Shown in pieces: positions 9,577-20,336 of a DNA stretch of 59,458 nucleotides (the stretch's first letter is position 1; the number at the start of each line of letters is the position of its first letter). The stretch is from Burkholderiales bacterium (GTDB lineage: Bacteria > Pseudomonadota > Gammaproteobacteria > Burkholderiales > Casimicrobiaceae). Position numbers and translations under genes: made by a program. The notes beneath the pieces are model-generated. The model saw nothing but the letters and a program-made list of their open reading frames with translations. It did no database searches and had not been told where the DNA came from. The DNA lies in NCBI GenBank assembly GCA_016790165.1, contig JAEUPL010000029.1, positions 1 through 59,458 on the forward strand, in the 5' to 3' direction.

Positions 9577-11037
9577 TTAGTCGGCGTGATAGTTGGGCGC
9601 CTCTTTCGTGATTTGCACGTCGTGGACGTGCGATTCACGAATGCCGGCACCGGTGATTTGTACGAACTCCGCGCGCGCATGAAGTTCCCCAAGTGTGCTG
9701 CAACCGCAGTATCCCAAGCCGGAGCGAATACCGCCCTCAAGCTGATGCACCACCGACGCGACCGGCCCTTTATACGGCACGCGCCCCTCGATGCCTTCAG
9801 GCACGAGTTTCTCCGCGCTGTGCTCGGCATCCTGGAAGTAGCGGTCCTTGGAACCCGCCTGCATGGCGCCGAGTGAGCCCATGCCGCGATAAGACTTGTA
9901 GGATCGGCCCTGATAGAGCACCACTTCGCCCGGAGCTTCTTCGGTGCCGGCGAACAGTCCGCCGAGCATGACGCAGTCCGCGCCGGCAGCGAGGGCCTTG
10001 GTGATGTCGCCCGAATAGCGAATTCCGCCGTCGGCTATGACGCCAGCGCCCGAGCCATGAATCGCATTCGCCACGAAGTCCACCGCCGTGATCTGCGGCA
10101 CGCCGACCCCAGCCACCATGCGCGTGGTGCATATCGAACCCGGCCCGATACCCACTTTGACCGCATCAGCACCGGCGTCGACCAACGCTTTAGCGGCCTC
10201 GGCACTGGCGATGTTGCCACCAATCACCTGCGCATTTGGGTAGTACTTCTTGATCCAATTCACTCGATCCAGCACGCCGCGAGAATGCCCGTGCGCGGTG
10301 TCAACAACGATGAAATCGGCGCCGGCATTGAGCAGCAACTCAACGCGCTCCTCAGTCCCGTCGCCCACACCGACCGCTGCACCGACACGCAGGCGCCCCT
10401 GATCGTCTTTGCAAGCGTTCGGATGTTCAGTCGACTTAAGGATGTCCTTAACCGTGATCAGGCCACGCAATTCAAAAGCCTCATTCACAACCAGCACGCG
10501 CTCCAGGCGGTGCTTGTGCATCAGCGCTTTTGCTTCATCGACCGTCGCGCCCTCGCGCACAGTCACCAACCGATCCGCGTGCGTCATGATCGCGGTGACT
10601 GGCTGATCAAGATTGCCTTCAAAGCGCAAATCACGATTGGTAACGATGCCAATGAGCCGCTTGCCCTGAATGACCGGGACACCCGAGATGCGATTGTCGG
10701 TAGTGATCGCGACAACGTCGCGCACGGTAACGTCCGGCGAAACCGTGATCGGGTCCTTGAGGACGCCTGACTCGTACCGCTTGACGCGCGACACTTCACG
10801 GGCCTGGTCTTTCGGTGCGAAATTTTTATGGATCACACCCACGCCGCCCGCTTGGGCCATCGCGATGGCAAGCCGTGACTCGGTGACGGTATCCATCGGC
10901 GCGGAGAGCAGAGGCAAACGCAAACTGACCCCGCGCGTGAGGCGCGTGGTGAGGTCAACATCGCGGGGGAGAACTTCGGAGTAACCGGGGACGAGCAGAA
11001 CGTCGTCGAAGGTGAGGGCTTTGGCGCGGATGCGCAT
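9577..11037 (-). CDS. guaB: IMP dehydrogenase
   Basis: This 486-residue enzyme oxidises IMP to XMP with NAD+, the first committed step to GMP. A TIM-barrel catalytic domain ([17 protein letters not shown] at the start) is interrupted near residues 90-200 by a CBS-domain pair. The catalytic cysteine is in [15 protein letters not shown] near residue 300, and the flap [10 protein letters not shown] is present. Length matches the bacterial family. It heads a minus-strand group guaB, DUF2059, guaA. Confidence 0.98.
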   Translation of the reverse strand: MRIRAKALTFDDVLLVPGYSEVLPRDVDLTTRLTRGVSLRLPLLSAPMDTVTESRLAIAMAQAGGVGVIHKNFAPKDQAREVSRVKRYESGVLKDPITVSPDVTVRDVVAITTDNRISGVPVIQGKRLIGIVTNRDLRFEGNLDQPVTAIMTHADRLVTVREGATVDEAKALMHKHRLERVLVVNEAFELRGLITVKDILKSTEHPNACKDDQGRLRVGAAVGVGDGTEERVELLLNAGADFIVVDTAHGHSRGVLDRVNWIKKYYPNAQVIGGNIASAEAAKALVDAGADAVKVGIGPGSICTTRMVAGVGVPQITAVDFVANAIHGSGAGVIADGGIRYSGDITKALAAGADCVMLGGLFAGTEEAPGEVVLYQGRSYKSYRGMGSLGAMQAGSKDRYFQDAEHSAEKLVPEGIEGRVPYKGPVASVVHQLEGGIRSGLGYCGCSTLGELHARAEFVQITGAGIRESHVHDVQITKEAPNYHAD

Positions 11038-11155
11038 TTGAAATTCCCAAAAACCGTATTCTACCGACTCTTCGCCAAGCGCCGATCAGTGGGCATGTCA
11101 CCGGTACGTTGCAGCCGATGATGCCGCCTGCGACGGCTATGCTGACGCCCGAAAG

Positions 11156-13102
11156 TCAGCTCTTCTTGGCGTCAGTGCCAGCCTTGCCGTCTTTCTCACC
11201 GCCCTGCGCGACGCCCTTCTTGACCTCGACCTTGATGTGATCCTTGAGCGCGCCCACATATGCGTTGGACAAATCGCCGGCGCTCTGGCCACTCAGGCGT
11301 TGCGCCAGGCTCTTGAGCTTGTCGGCATTCGGTGCTTCCGGCTCAACCACCTTGACGACCTTGACAACCGTGTAGCCACCCGCGTCATTGCCGCCACCGA
11401 CCACGGCACCGCCTTTGCTGAGATCAGCTGCGAACACCTGCTTCGTTAACGCCTGATTCACATTCGCAACCGGCGCCTGACGCAACAGTTTCTGAACGGC
11501 GCCAAAGGTCAGTCCACTGTCGTTACCCGCAGCTACAGCCGCCACCTTTTCCGCGCCGGCCTTCGATGCGAGCTCGGTCGCGAGCTTGCGCTGAAGCTGT
11601 GCCGTGATCTGGGCCTTCACCTCGTCGAGCGGACGTACGGAGGAAGGTTTGTAATCCACGATTCGTGCGGAAATCAGACTGTTGTTCCCGAGGTCAACAG
11701 CTTCGGAATTCTTTTTGGCCGCGATGTTGGCTGGCGCGAATACCGTCTGTACGAACTTCTGGTTACCGCCGCCGATTGCCTGCACTTGCGCCCGCGTCAG
11801 CCAGTCAGTTTTCTTGACTTCGAGCTTCAATTCCTCGGCAAGCTTCGCATAGCTATCGCCTTGCTCGTACACGCGGTTCTGGAATTTTTCAGCGTTTTCG
11901 TTGAACAGCTTGGATGTCTTTTGCTGCTTGATTTCGCCTTCGAGCTGGGCGCGTACCTCGTCTAGCGGCCGCGCGCGCTCGGGCTTAACCTCAGCAAGGC
12001 GAATGATGTGAAAGCCAAAATCAGATTCGATCGGCCCGCGAATTTCACCCGGTTTCATTGAGAACACCGCCTCTTCAAATGGCTTCACCATCTGGCCACG
12101 ACCGAAGAAACCGAGATCGCCGCCTTGCGCGGCGGAACCGGGATCTTTTGACTTCTGTTTGGCAAGATCTGCGAACTTCTCCGGGGCCGTGCTCACCTGC
12201 TTCTGTATTGCCTCCGCCTCGGCCTTCGCTGCATCCTTGGCGCCGGCTTTCGCCTGTCCTTTGTCATCTTTGTCGATCGAGATGAGGATGTGGCTGGCGC
12301 GACGTTCTTCTGGCGCCGTAAATTCCTTCACCCGCTTGTCGTACTCAGCCTTCACCTCGTCGACGCTCGCAGTGGCGGAGGCGGCAAATGCCGCCTGGTT
12401 CAACTGCAGGTACTCAAGCTTCACCTGCTCTGGCGCGCGGTACGCGTCCGGGTTCTTGTCATACTCGGCTTTGACCTGCGCATCGTCGACCTTCGCTTGA
12501 GCGATGAACGAGGCGATGTCGATCGTAGCCACCTGAATTTCACGTGCCTGTTCCGTGAGCTTCTGAAACATCGCAGCTTGCGCGGCCCCGGAAAAACTGC
12601 TGCGTGCGAGTGCGTCCTGCAATGGCTGCTGAGCGAGGTCACCGCGCAAGCGCGACTCGTAGCTCACGCGAGTCAAGCCGTTGGCGCGCAACAGCTCGTC
12701 GTAACGGCTCTCCGAGAACTTGCCGCTCTCTTGAAAATCGGGAACTTCAAGAATTACCTTGCGCAGTTGGGCGTCTGGCGCGGTGAGCTTCAGATTCTGG
12801 CCGACCGTTTGCAGCAGGCGCTGATTGATGACACCGTCCAGTACCTGTTGTTTGACTTCCGGATTGTCAAACATGGCTGGGTCAAAATTCTTGCCTAGCA
12901 TTTGGCTCATGCGCTGTTGCTGTTGGCGCACCGCGTTGTCATACTCCTGCGGAGTAATGCTGGTGCCACCAACCGTTGCGACGTCGTTGTCTGAGCCCAT
13001 GTTGCGGACGTAGCTGTCGACGCCCACGAACGCGAATGGCAGAACCAACAGCCCCAGCACGATTTGCACGAGGCGCTTGTTGCGGTAAACGAAATCAAAC
13101 AT
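11156..13102 (-). CDS. ppiD: Membrane-anchored periplasmic folding factor PpiD-like (SurA_N / parvulin)
   Basis: The 648-residue protein starts with a short cytoplasmic stretch and one transmembrane segment (about residues 10-30, QIVLGLLVLPFAFVGV). A SurA-type chaperone region and one parvulin rotamase domain follow (about 245-345, with RASHILI, GGDLGFFGRGQMV and GFHIIRL). The C-terminal part is coiled-coil rich and basic. PpiD helps newly exported proteins fold near the Sec translocon. The ATG at 13102 was chosen because an upstream start at 13153 only adds an arginine-rich stretch before the membrane anchor. It lies downstream of lon, HU and two tRNAs, as in other betaproteobacteria. Confidence 0.93.
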   Translation of the reverse strand: MFDFVYRNKRLVQIVLGLLVLPFAFVGVDSYVRNMGSDNDVATVGGTSITPQEYDNAVRQQQQRMSQMLGKNFDPAMFDNPEVKQQVLDGVINQRLLQTVGQNLKLTAPDAQLRKVILEVPDFQESGKFSESRYDELLRANGLTRVSYESRLRGDLAQQPLQDALARSSFSGAAQAAMFQKLTEQAREIQVATIDIASFIAQAKVDDAQVKAEYDKNPDAYRAPEQVKLEYLQLNQAAFAASATASVDEVKAEYDKRVKEFTAPEERRASHILISIDKDDKGQAKAGAKDAAKAEAEAIQKQVSTAPEKFADLAKQKSKDPGSAAQGGDLGFFGRGQMVKPFEEAVFSMKPGEIRGPIESDFGFHIIRLAEVKPERARPLDEVRAQLEGEIKQQKTSKLFNENAEKFQNRVYEQGDSYAKLAEELKLEVKKTDWLTRAQVQAIGGGNQKFVQTVFAPANIAAKKNSEAVDLGNNSLISARIVDYKPSSVRPLDEVKAQITAQLQRKLATELASKAGAEKVAAVAAGNDSGLTFGAVQKLLRQAPVANVNQALTKQVFAADLSKGGAVVGGGNDAGGYTVVKVVKVVEPEAPNADKLKSLAQRLSGQSAGDLSNAYVGALKDHIKVEVKKGVAQGGEKDGKAGTDAKKS

Positions 13103-13186
13103 GTGTCTCTTTGCCTGGTCGTTGCGACGGGAGCGCCGGTTGTAACGGGTCAACTGCCCGGCGACCGCCCGGTCGGTCGTAGATAC

Positions 13187-13215
13187 AAAAAAGGCGAACT
13201 GCTGTTCGCCTTTTT
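13187..13215 (-). terminator. Rho-independent terminator after the tRNA pair
   Basis: AAAAAGGCGAAC (13188-13199), loop TGCT and GTTCGCCTTTTT (13204-13215) form a perfect 12-bp stem with A/T tracts on both sides, so it could work in both directions. On the minus strand it comes 12 bp after tRNA-Asp and before ppiD. Confidence 0.88.
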
Positions 13216-13227
13216 ATGTCATCTGAT

Positions 13228-13304
13228 TGGCGGAGTGGACGGGGCTCGAACCCGCGACCCCCGGCGTGACAGGCCGGTATTCTAACCAACTGAACTACCA
13301 CTCC
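13228..13304 (-). tRNA. tRNA-Asp (GTC)
   Basis: The 77-nt sequence folds as a cloverleaf. The acceptor GGAGTGG pairs with CCACTCC, the D arm holds AGTTCAGTTGGTTAGA, the anticodon loop is CTGTCAC with GTC, the T arm has GGTTCGAGCC, and the discriminator G is followed by an encoded CCA. Confidence 0.97.
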
Positions 13305-13337
13305 GCTGAGATCTCCCGCTATTGTAACGGTTCGATC

Positions 13338-13413
13338 TGGTGGGTGCTGAGGGGATCGAACCCCCGACATTCGCCTTGTAAGGGCGACGCTCTACCAGCT
13401 GAGCTAAGCACCC
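13338..13413 (-). tRNA. tRNA-Val (TAC)
   Basis: The 76-nt cloverleaf has acceptor GGGTGCT, D arm TAGCTCAGCTGGTAGAG, anticodon loop CTTACAA with TAC, T loop GTTCGATCC, discriminator A and an encoded CCA. It lies between the HU gene and tRNA-Asp and probably shares their transcript. Confidence 0.97.
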
Positions 13414-13506
13414 GCTCCAGGCAACGAATAACTCGCCGCCTGTAGAGGGATTCACTGAATCTTGTTGCAACGCGGTGATGTTGCAACGCCAATCCAGCAA
13501 AGCCTG

Positions 13507-13779
13507 TTAGTTTATCGCATCTTTCAATGCTTTGCCAGCGCGGAACTTCGGAACCTTCGCGGCCTTGATCTTGATGGCTTGACCAGTGCGCGGGTTGCGA
13601 CCGGTACGCGCTGTGCGCTTGCCTACGTAGAAGCTGCCAAAACCGACCAGCGTCACCACGTCGCCCTTCTTGAGCGCCACCGAGATCGCCTTGATGGCAC
13701 CGTCGAGTGCGCGCGTGGCTGCGGCCTTCGAAACGTCTGCGCTTTTGGCGATGCTCTCGATGAGTTCAGCCTTATTCAT
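13507..13779 (-). CDS. hupB: DNA-binding protein HU (beta-type)
   Basis: This 90-residue protein is a standard HU: helical dimerisation body [21 protein letters not shown], then [28 protein letters not shown], which forms the beta-arm with the minor-groove proline. It bends and compacts DNA as a dimer. It lies directly downstream of lon, the usual place for hupB in betaproteobacteria and gammaproteobacteria. Confidence 0.97.
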   Translation of the reverse strand: MNKAELIESIAKSADVSKAAATRALDGAIKAISVALKKGDVVTLVGFGSFYVGKRTARTGRNPRTGQAIKIKAAKVPKFRAGKALKDAIN

Positions 13780-13920
13780 CTTGTATGTCCCCTTTCACCA
13801 GTAGTAATTTGGACTTGAACAATATGTCGCTCCCGGCGCCGCAGAGCAGCAGCGCGCAGAAGCGCGATTAGAAAACGTAGGGCGCGAGTCTACTACGAAT
13901 CGCCGCGTGCCCCCGCGGGG

Positions 13921-16344
13921 TCAGTGCGTTACAACGGATTCCGCTTTCGCAGCTGAGTCCTTTGTCCCCGCGACATCGGCCGACTGTTCATCCGCCAGCG
14001 GCACCGGCGCACGCTCGAGAGCCAACGAAAGCACCTCGTCAATCCACTTGACCGGCCGGATATCGAGAACATTCTTAACGTTATCGGGAATCTCGGCGAG
14101 ATCCTTGACGTTTTGCTCTGGGATCAACACCGTCGTCAAGCCGCCACGCTGCGCCGCCAGGAGCTTCTCCTTGAGGCCGCCGATGGGAAGCACCTCACCT
14201 CGCAGGGTGATCTCCCCGGTCATGCCGACTGTGGACTTCACGGGAACACCGGTCAGCGTCGACACGATCGCTGTGGTGATCGCGATGCCGGCGCTCGGCC
14301 CATCCTTGGGCACGGCGCCTTCCGGGAAGTGCAGATGCAAGTCATGCTTTTCATAAAAGTCAGGCCTGATGCCGAGCTTGCGCGCACGGGAGCGCACAAC
14401 AGATACGGCTGCAGCCACCGACTCCTGCATCACGTCGCCCAGCTTGCCGGTATGTCGCACCGTACCTTTGCCGGGTAGCGCAACCGCTTCCACCGTCAGC
14501 AAATCCCCGCCGACCTCGGTCCACGCGAGCCCGTTCACCTGGCCGATCTGGCTAACCTTTTCAGCAATGCCGAACGTGTACTTGCGAACACCCAGAAACT
14601 CCGCCAGGTTCTCGGCGGTCACGATCGCGGACCTGGCCTCTGTGCCGGTCAGAATGCGCTTGATCGTCTTGCGGCACAACTTCGACAATTCACGTTCAAG
14701 CGAACGCACGCCGGCCTCACGGGTGTAGTAGCGCACGATGTCGCGAATAGCGTCCTCGCGAACATCAATCTCGCCGTCCTTGACGCCGTTGTTCTTAATC
14801 TGCTTGGGCAGCAGGTACTTCTGCGCAATGCTGACTTTCTCGTCTTCGGTATAGCCTGAGAGCCGGATAATCTCCATGCGATCAAGCAGCGGTGCAGGCA
14901 GATTGAAGCTGTTTGCCGTCGCGACAAACATCACGTCCGAGAGATCGAAATCCACTTCGACGTAGTGATCAGCAAACGTGTGGTTTTGCTCCGGATCCAA
15001 CACTTCCAGCAGCGCGGACGCCGGATCGCCACGGAAGTCCTGCCCCATCTTGTCAATCTCATCGAGCAGGAACAACGGGTTACGCACGCCCACTTTGGAC
15101 AGGTTGGTCAACACTTTTCCCGGTAGTGAACCGATGTATGTACGGCGATGGCCGCGAATTTCCGACTCGTCGCGCACGCCCCCCAACGACATGCGAACGA
15201 ACTTGCGATTGGTGGCGCGTGCGATTGACTGTCCGAGCGACGTCTTGCCGACGCCAGGCGGACCAACGAGGCACAGGATGGGCGCCTTCACTTTCTCGAC
15301 CCGCTGATGCACGGCGAGATATTCCGTGATGCGTTCCTTGACCTTGTCGAGACCGTAGTGATCCGCTTCGAGCACCTCAATCGCACGACGCAGGTCCTTC
15401 GAAACCTTGCTCTTCTTCTTCCACGGCAGCCCGGTCAGCACGTCAAGATAGTTTCGCACCACAGTCGCTTCTGCTGACATCGGCGACATCATCTTGAGTT
15501 TTTTCAGCTCGGCTTCAGCCTTCTCCAGGGCTTCCTTCGGCATGCCACTGGATTTGATTTTCTTGCTGAGTTCCTCGATTTCGGCGTGATCCTCGCCCTC
15601 GCCCAGCTCCTTCTGGATGGCCTTGACCTGCTCGTTTAGGTAGTACTCGCGCTGACTTTTCTCCATCTGTCGCTTGACGCGACCACGGATGCGCTTTTCG
15701 ACCTGCAGGATGTCGATCTCGGCCTCGATCAAACCCATGAGGTGTTCAATACGCTTGGCGACCGAGGGCAACTCCAGCACTTCCTGTTTCTGCTCCAGCT
15801 TCAGCGGCAGGTGGGCAGCAATCGAGTCGGCGAGACGGCCGCCGTCGTCGATCCCCGCCATCGAAGTCAGAATTTCGGCGGGAATTTTTTTGTTCAGTTT
15901 GACGAACTGGTCAAAATTGGCCAGCAAGGCACGGCGCAAAGCCTCAACTTCCGCCGAATCGTCATCGGACGACGCAATCGGACGCGCCTCGCCTGAGAAA
16001 AATTCACCGTTGTTCGTCAGTGCACTCAACAGTGCGCGATGCAGACCTTCCACCAGCACCTTGACCGTGCCGTCGGGCAACTTGAGCATTTGCAGCACGG
16101 TAGCGACGCAACCCGTCTCGTACAAATCTTCCGGGGTCGGGTCGTCTTTCGCCGCGGATTTTTGTGCGACAAGGAGGATGTGCTTGCCACTCTCCATGGC
16201 CACTTCAAGCGCCTTGATCGACTTGGGGCGCCCAACGAACAACGGAATCACCATGTGCGGGAACACCACAACGTCGCGCAGAGGCAACAGTGGATACGTC
16301 AAAGGATCTGCGCCCTGAACAGCGTCTGCATTTTCTTCGGACAT
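13921..16344 (-). CDS. lon: ATP-dependent protease Lon
   Basis: This 807-residue protein is a full LonA. The N-terminal substrate-binding domain starts at LPLRDVVVFPHMVIPLFVG, a coiled-coil follows, and the AAA+ module has Walker A GPPGVGKTSLG near residue 357 and FLLDEIDKMG. The C-terminal Ser/Lys protease domain has the nucleophile in KDGPSAGIAI near residue 683. It degrades misfolded and regulatory proteins in the cytoplasm. It is downstream of clpX and followed by the HU gene after 140 bp. Confidence 0.98.
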   Translation of the reverse strand: MSEENADAVQGADPLTYPLLPLRDVVVFPHMVIPLFVGRPKSIKALEVAMESGKHILLVAQKSAAKDDPTPEDLYETGCVATVLQMLKLPDGTVKVLVEGLHRALLSALTNNGEFFSGEARPIASSDDDSAEVEALRRALLANFDQFVKLNKKIPAEILTSMAGIDDGGRLADSIAAHLPLKLEQKQEVLELPSVAKRIEHLMGLIEAEIDILQVEKRIRGRVKRQMEKSQREYYLNEQVKAIQKELGEGEDHAEIEELSKKIKSSGMPKEALEKAEAELKKLKMMSPMSAEATVVRNYLDVLTGLPWKKKSKVSKDLRRAIEVLEADHYGLDKVKERITEYLAVHQRVEKVKAPILCLVGPPGVGKTSLGQSIARATNRKFVRMSLGGVRDESEIRGHRRTYIGSLPGKVLTNLSKVGVRNPLFLLDEIDKMGQDFRGDPASALLEVLDPEQNHTFADHYVEVDFDLSDVMFVATANSFNLPAPLLDRMEIIRLSGYTEDEKVSIAQKYLLPKQIKNNGVKDGEIDVREDAIRDIVRYYTREAGVRSLERELSKLCRKTIKRILTGTEARSAIVTAENLAEFLGVRKYTFGIAEKVSQIGQVNGLAWTEVGGDLLTVEAVALPGKGTVRHTGKLGDVMQESVAAAVSVVRSRARKLGIRPDFYEKHDLHLHFPEGAVPKDGPSAGIAITTAIVSTLTGVPVKSTVGMTGEITLRGEVLPIGGLKEKLLAAQRGGLTTVLIPEQNVKDLAEIPDNVKNVLDIRPVKWIDEVLSLALERAPVPLADEQSADVAGTKDSAAKAESVVTH

Positions 16345-16432
16345 GGCGAACTTTCTTTACGTGGCTCGAACCGCGCCCGCCGCGCTGCATTGAGCAGGAG
16401 CAACCGGGCGAGGTGCTGGGTCGGCCTGTCGG

Positions 16433-17689
16433 TCAGGCAACCTTGCTCGGTTCGCTATAGATCAACAGAGGACGGGCGTTACTTTCAACCGTTGACTCGT
16501 CGACGACCACACGGTCGAGGTTCTGAATCGACGGCAAGTCATACATGATGTCGAGAAGCAGAGATTCAACAATCGAGCGCAATCCGCGGGCTCCCGTGCG
16601 GCGCTTGATTGCACGACGCGCAATTGCCGATAGCGCGGAATCGCGCACTTCAAGCTCGACATTCTCAAGGCGAAACATTTTCTGGTATTGCTTGATGAGC
16701 GCGTTCTTCGGGCGAACCAAAATGTCGACCAGTGCCGCTTCGCTCAGCTCGTCAAGGGTGGCAACCACGGGCAGGCGTCCAACCAACTCAGGAATCAGCC
16801 CGAAACGAATCAGGTCGTCTGGTTCGGTGTCGCGCAGCATTGTGCTGATGGTGCTGCGATCATCCGGCGACACGACGTCAGCACCGAAACCAATGCCGGT
16901 CTTCACCGAGCGCTGGCGAATGATGCGGTCGAGGCCTTCGAATGCACCGCCCACGATAAACAGGATGTTTGCCGTATTGACGGTCACAAACTCCTGATTC
17001 GGGTGCTTGCGGCCGCCCTGCGGCGGCACAGATGCATTGGTCCCCTCGATCAGCTTGAGCAAGGCTTGTTGCACGCCCTCACCGGACACGTCGCGCGTAA
17101 TTGAGGGGTTTTCGCCCTTGCGTGAAATTTTGTCAATTTCGTCGATGTAGACAATGCCACGCTGTGCACGATCAACGTCGTACTCGCAAGTCTGGAGCAA
17201 TTTCTGGATGATGTTTTCGACATCCTCGCCTACATAACCGGCTTCGGTAAGCGTGGTGGCATCCGCGATGACGAAGGGTACATCCAGCAATTTCGCCAGC
17301 GTCTGCGCCAACAGCGTCTTGCCCGACCCGGTCGGACCCACGAGGAGGATATTGCTCTTGGCCAGCTCGACGTCGTTGTCTCGCTGGTTGGAATCGATCC
17401 GCTTGAAATGGTTATAGACCGCGACCGACAGGATCTTCTTGGCCTGCTCCTGCCCAATCACGTACTGGTCGAGCTTGTCGCGAATCTCATGCGGGGTGGG
17501 TAGTTTCTTGCCACCAGCTTTGTCCGCAGAGTCGGCCTGAACCTCTTCTTTGATGATGTCATTGCATAAGTCAATGCATTCATCACAAATAAACACCGAC
17601 GGGCCCGCAATCAGCTTGCGCACCTCGTGCTGGCTTTTGCCACAGAACGAGCAGTAGAGCAGTTTGTCGCTCGAAGTCTTTTCGGCCAT
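16433..17689 (-). CDS. clpX: ClpXP protease ATPase subunit ClpX
   Basis: The 418-residue protein begins with the C4 zinc-binding adaptor domain (CSFCGKS and CDECIDLC, residues 13-43). One AAA+ module follows, with Walker [13 protein letters not shown], Walker [11 protein letters not shown], and pore loop GYVGEDVEN. It unfolds substrates and feeds them to ClpP. It sits 135 bp downstream of clpP and 88 bp upstream of lon. Confidence 0.98.
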   Translation of the reverse strand: MAEKTSSDKLLYCSFCGKSQHEVRKLIAGPSVFICDECIDLCNDIIKEEVQADSADKAGGKKLPTPHEIRDKLDQYVIGQEQAKKILSVAVYNHFKRIDSNQRDNDVELAKSNILLVGPTGSGKTLLAQTLAKLLDVPFVIADATTLTEAGYVGEDVENIIQKLLQTCEYDVDRAQRGIVYIDEIDKISRKGENPSITRDVSGEGVQQALLKLIEGTNASVPPQGGRKHPNQEFVTVNTANILFIVGGAFEGLDRIIRQRSVKTGIGFGADVVSPDDRSTISTMLRDTEPDDLIRFGLIPELVGRLPVVATLDELSEAALVDILVRPKNALIKQYQKMFRLENVELEVRDSALSAIARRAIKRRTGARGLRSIVESLLLDIMYDLPSIQNLDRVVVDESTVESNARPLLIYSEPSKVA

Positions 17690-17824
17690 AAAACGCAGTT
17701 TGTTGGTCGTCCGAGCGACCGCTACAGCAGAGTGTCAACGCAGTGTAGCGCTTTGTACGCAGTTGTCACGCGCCCGGATTCCGGCGCACCGAAACCCGAC
17801 GACTTCCCTGGAAAAGTGTTGCGC

Positions 17825-18505
17825 TTACGCAGCGCCCGCAGCTTCGCTTCTCGACGCGAGCACGCGGTCGACCATGCCAAATGCGAGCGCCTCTTCCGCC
17901 GTCATGAAATTGTCGCGGTCGGACGCACGATCAACCTCCTCAAGGGAGTGCCCAGTGAACTCGGACATGTGTTTGTTGTAGCGTTGTTTCAGCCGCACAA
18001 TGTAGTTGGCGTGGCGTTCGATGTCCGACACCTGACCGGAAAAACCGCCGGATGGCTGGTGAATCATGACCGTCGAGTTGGGCAAGGCGAAACGCTTGCC
18101 TTTGGTACCGGCGGCCAACAGGAACGCCCCCATCGAGGCCGCCATGCCGATGCAAAGTGTGCTGACATCGGGCTTGATAAAGCGCATCGTGTCAAAAATC
18201 GCCATGCCTGCAGACACCGACCCGCCTGGCGAATTGATGTAGAAGCTGATGTCCTTTTCGGGGTTTTCCGACTCCAGAAACAGCAGCTGTGCCACGATCA
18301 AATTCGCGGTTTCGTCGGTCACTGGCCCGACAAGAAACACGACGCGCTCTTTGAGCAGTCGGGAGTAGATGTCGAACGCGCGTTCACCGCGACCGCTCTG
18401 CTCAATCACCACAGGGACCAAGCCCAAGCCCTGAGGTCCGCCCGCAGTCATCGCCAGTGGCGAGCTGGCACCATACGGGGCGTTAGAGGCGGAAAACGGT
18501 GTCAT
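17825..18505 (-). CDS. clpP: ATP-dependent Clp protease proteolytic subunit
   Basis: This 226-residue protein has the catalytic serine S124 in [11 protein letters not shown], the histidine H149 in VMIHQPSGG, and the usual INSPGGSV oxyanion region. Length is slightly above the usual 195-210 because of a 25-residue N-terminal extension ([12 protein letters not shown] onward) that is probably removed by self-processing. It forms the tetradecameric peptidase partnered by ClpX. It lies 187 bp downstream of tig. Confidence 0.97.
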   Translation of the reverse strand: MTPFSASNAPYGASSPLAMTAGGPQGLGLVPVVIEQSGRGERAFDIYSRLLKERVVFLVGPVTDETANLIVAQLLFLESENPEKDISFYINSPGGSVSAGMAIFDTMRFIKPDVSTLCIGMAASMGAFLLAAGTKGKRFALPNSTVMIHQPSGGFSGQVSDIERHANYIVRLKQRYNKHMSEFTGHSLEEVDRASDRDNFMTAEEALAFGMVDRVLASRSEAAGAA

Positions 18506-18692
18506 GGCTGAACTCCAGTCAACAGGGTGGCAAGGAATGGGCGGTACATGCCTGCTGCGGCAATGCAGACTGCGAAGCAGCGCCTCAAATTGAAGTTGGC
18601 TCTTATTCTGCAGATTTCAACCGATGCCTGCTGTCCGTCGAGTCGCGTCAACCCCGGCGTGCTCACAACGCCAAGGTCAGCTCGTTTTCGAC

Positions 18693-20003
18693 TCAGGCGG
18701 TCTGCTGTCCGATCAGATCAGCGAATGCCACGCTCTTGTCGCTAACTTTCGCCGCTTTCAGGACGAAGTCGACAACATTCTGCTCAAGTGCGACCGCTTC
18801 AAATTCCGACAGGCGGCGCTGATCCTGGTAATACCAGGCAACGACTTGCTCAGGTTTTTCATAGCTCTGTGCCTGCTCGTTCAACAGCGCGCGAACCTGC
18901 TCCGGCGTCGCTTGTAGCCGGTTAGCTTGCACCAACTCGCCGACGATCAAGCCCATCGCGACGCGCTCCGTGGCCGCCGGTTCAAACGTGGATGGCGACA
19001 CCTGCGCATCAGCATCCTTCGCGCCGCGCGACTTCAAGTCTTCGCTTGCGGATTGCGCCATACGTTGCGCCTCAGCAACGACCAACGACTTTGGCACTTC
19101 GAGCGCAGTCTGTGCGCGCAGGCCCTTGAACACTTGCTCTCGCACGCTCTGAAACACCCGACGCTTGCGCTCAAGTTCCAGATTACCGCGCACCTCGGTA
19201 CGCAACGCGGTCACGTCACCGCTGGCTACGCCGAACGCCTTGGCGAACTCCGCGTCCACGTCGGGGAGCACTGGACTCGCGACGTCTTTGGCGGTGAGGG
19301 TGAACTTTGCAGTCTTGCCGGCCACGTCCTTGCCGAAGTAATCAGCGGGGAAAGTCAGCTCGAATACTTTGCTCTCGCCCTTCGACAACCCGTGCGCGGC
19401 AGTTTCGAATTCGGGCAGCATGCGGCGCTCGCCGAGCACCATCGAGAAATCTTTCGCCGAACCGCCCTGGAACGGCACCCCGTCAATTTCGCCGGCGAAG
19501 TCAACGATGAGCCGGTCGCCATCGGCGCTAGCACCGCTTTTTACTTCGTAGCGAACACGCTGCTTGCGCAAGGTTTCCAGCGTGCGCTCAACATCCGCGT
19601 CGGTTACTTCGACCACAGGGCGCTCGATGGCGATAGCGCCCAGATCGGTGAACTTCACTTCGGGGAACACCTCGAACGTCGCCGTAAACTGAAAGTTCGC
19701 TGTGTCCGCAGCGTCCGCTTTGGGTTCGATTCGCGGGTAACCCGCGACTTTGAGCTGGTTGGCATCAACCACCTCGCCAAAGCTTCTGTTCACCGCATCG
19801 GAGAGCGCTTCCGAGCGAACTTGCGGACCGTAGGTCGAGGCAACCATCTTGACCGGCACCTTGCCTGGACGAAAACCGGACATCTTCACAGTACGCGCCA
19901 AGCGCTTGATGCGCGCCTCGGTTTCGGACTCAATGGCGGCGACGGGGATGGACATCGTAAAGCGGCGCTCAAGCGTGCTCAGTTGCTCGATCTGCGTGGA
20001 CAT
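18693..20003 (-). CDS. tig: Trigger factor
   Basis: This 436-residue ribosome-associated chaperone has the N-terminal ribosome-binding domain with the signature GFRPGKVP near residue 45, a central FKBP-type peptidyl-prolyl isomerase domain (about 160-250, with DFAGEIDGVPFQGG), and a long helical C-terminal arm domain. It binds nascent chains at the exit tunnel. It is the first protein gene of the tig-clpP-clpX-lon-HU series and follows tRNA-Leu. Confidence 0.98.
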   Translation of the reverse strand: MSTQIEQLSTLERRFTMSIPVAAIESETEARIKRLARTVKMSGFRPGKVPVKMVASTYGPQVRSEALSDAVNRSFGEVVDANQLKVAGYPRIEPKADAADTANFQFTATFEVFPEVKFTDLGAIAIERPVVEVTDADVERTLETLRKQRVRYEVKSGASADGDRLIVDFAGEIDGVPFQGGSAKDFSMVLGERRMLPEFETAAHGLSKGESKVFELTFPADYFGKDVAGKTAKFTLTAKDVASPVLPDVDAEFAKAFGVASGDVTALRTEVRGNLELERKRRVFQSVREQVFKGLRAQTALEVPKSLVVAEAQRMAQSASEDLKSRGAKDADAQVSPSTFEPAATERVAMGLIVGELVQANRLQATPEQVRALLNEQAQSYEKPEQVVAWYYQDQRRLSEFEAVALEQNVVDFVLKAAKVSDKSVAFADLIGQQTA

Positions 20004-20188
20004 TTCTTTCTTTCCCTCGAACGCGTCGTCGCGTTCGCTCTCTTTTCATTAGACTGACGATCATGCCGGCAGGCGCTGCGCTGGCGACACCCGCGGGGCG
20101 TACTGTCACCGCGCGCACGTCCCCGCCGCGGGGGCGCTGCAGATCACGATGGCGTGACCTCCGCCCGCGCAGAAAGACTGCGTCACGG

Positions 20189-20273
20189 TGGTGCGAATGG
20201 AGGGACTCGAACCCACACACCTTGCGGCGCTGGAACCTAAATCCAGTGCGTCTACCAATTCCGCCACATTCGC
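20189..20273 (-). tRNA. tRNA-Leu (TAG)
   Basis: The 85-nt class II tRNA has acceptor GCGAATG pairing with CATTCGC, D arm GGCGGAATTGGTAGACGC, anticodon loop ATTTAGG with TAG, a long variable arm (GCCGCAAGGTG), T loop GTTCGAGTC, discriminator A and an encoded CCA. It lies upstream of tig on the same strand. Confidence 0.97.
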
Positions 20274-20336
20274 ATAACCTTCTATTATAGCCGTCCCCAA
20301 TTCTTCGGTTTTGCGTCTTGCCGCGCCTTTCTTTGC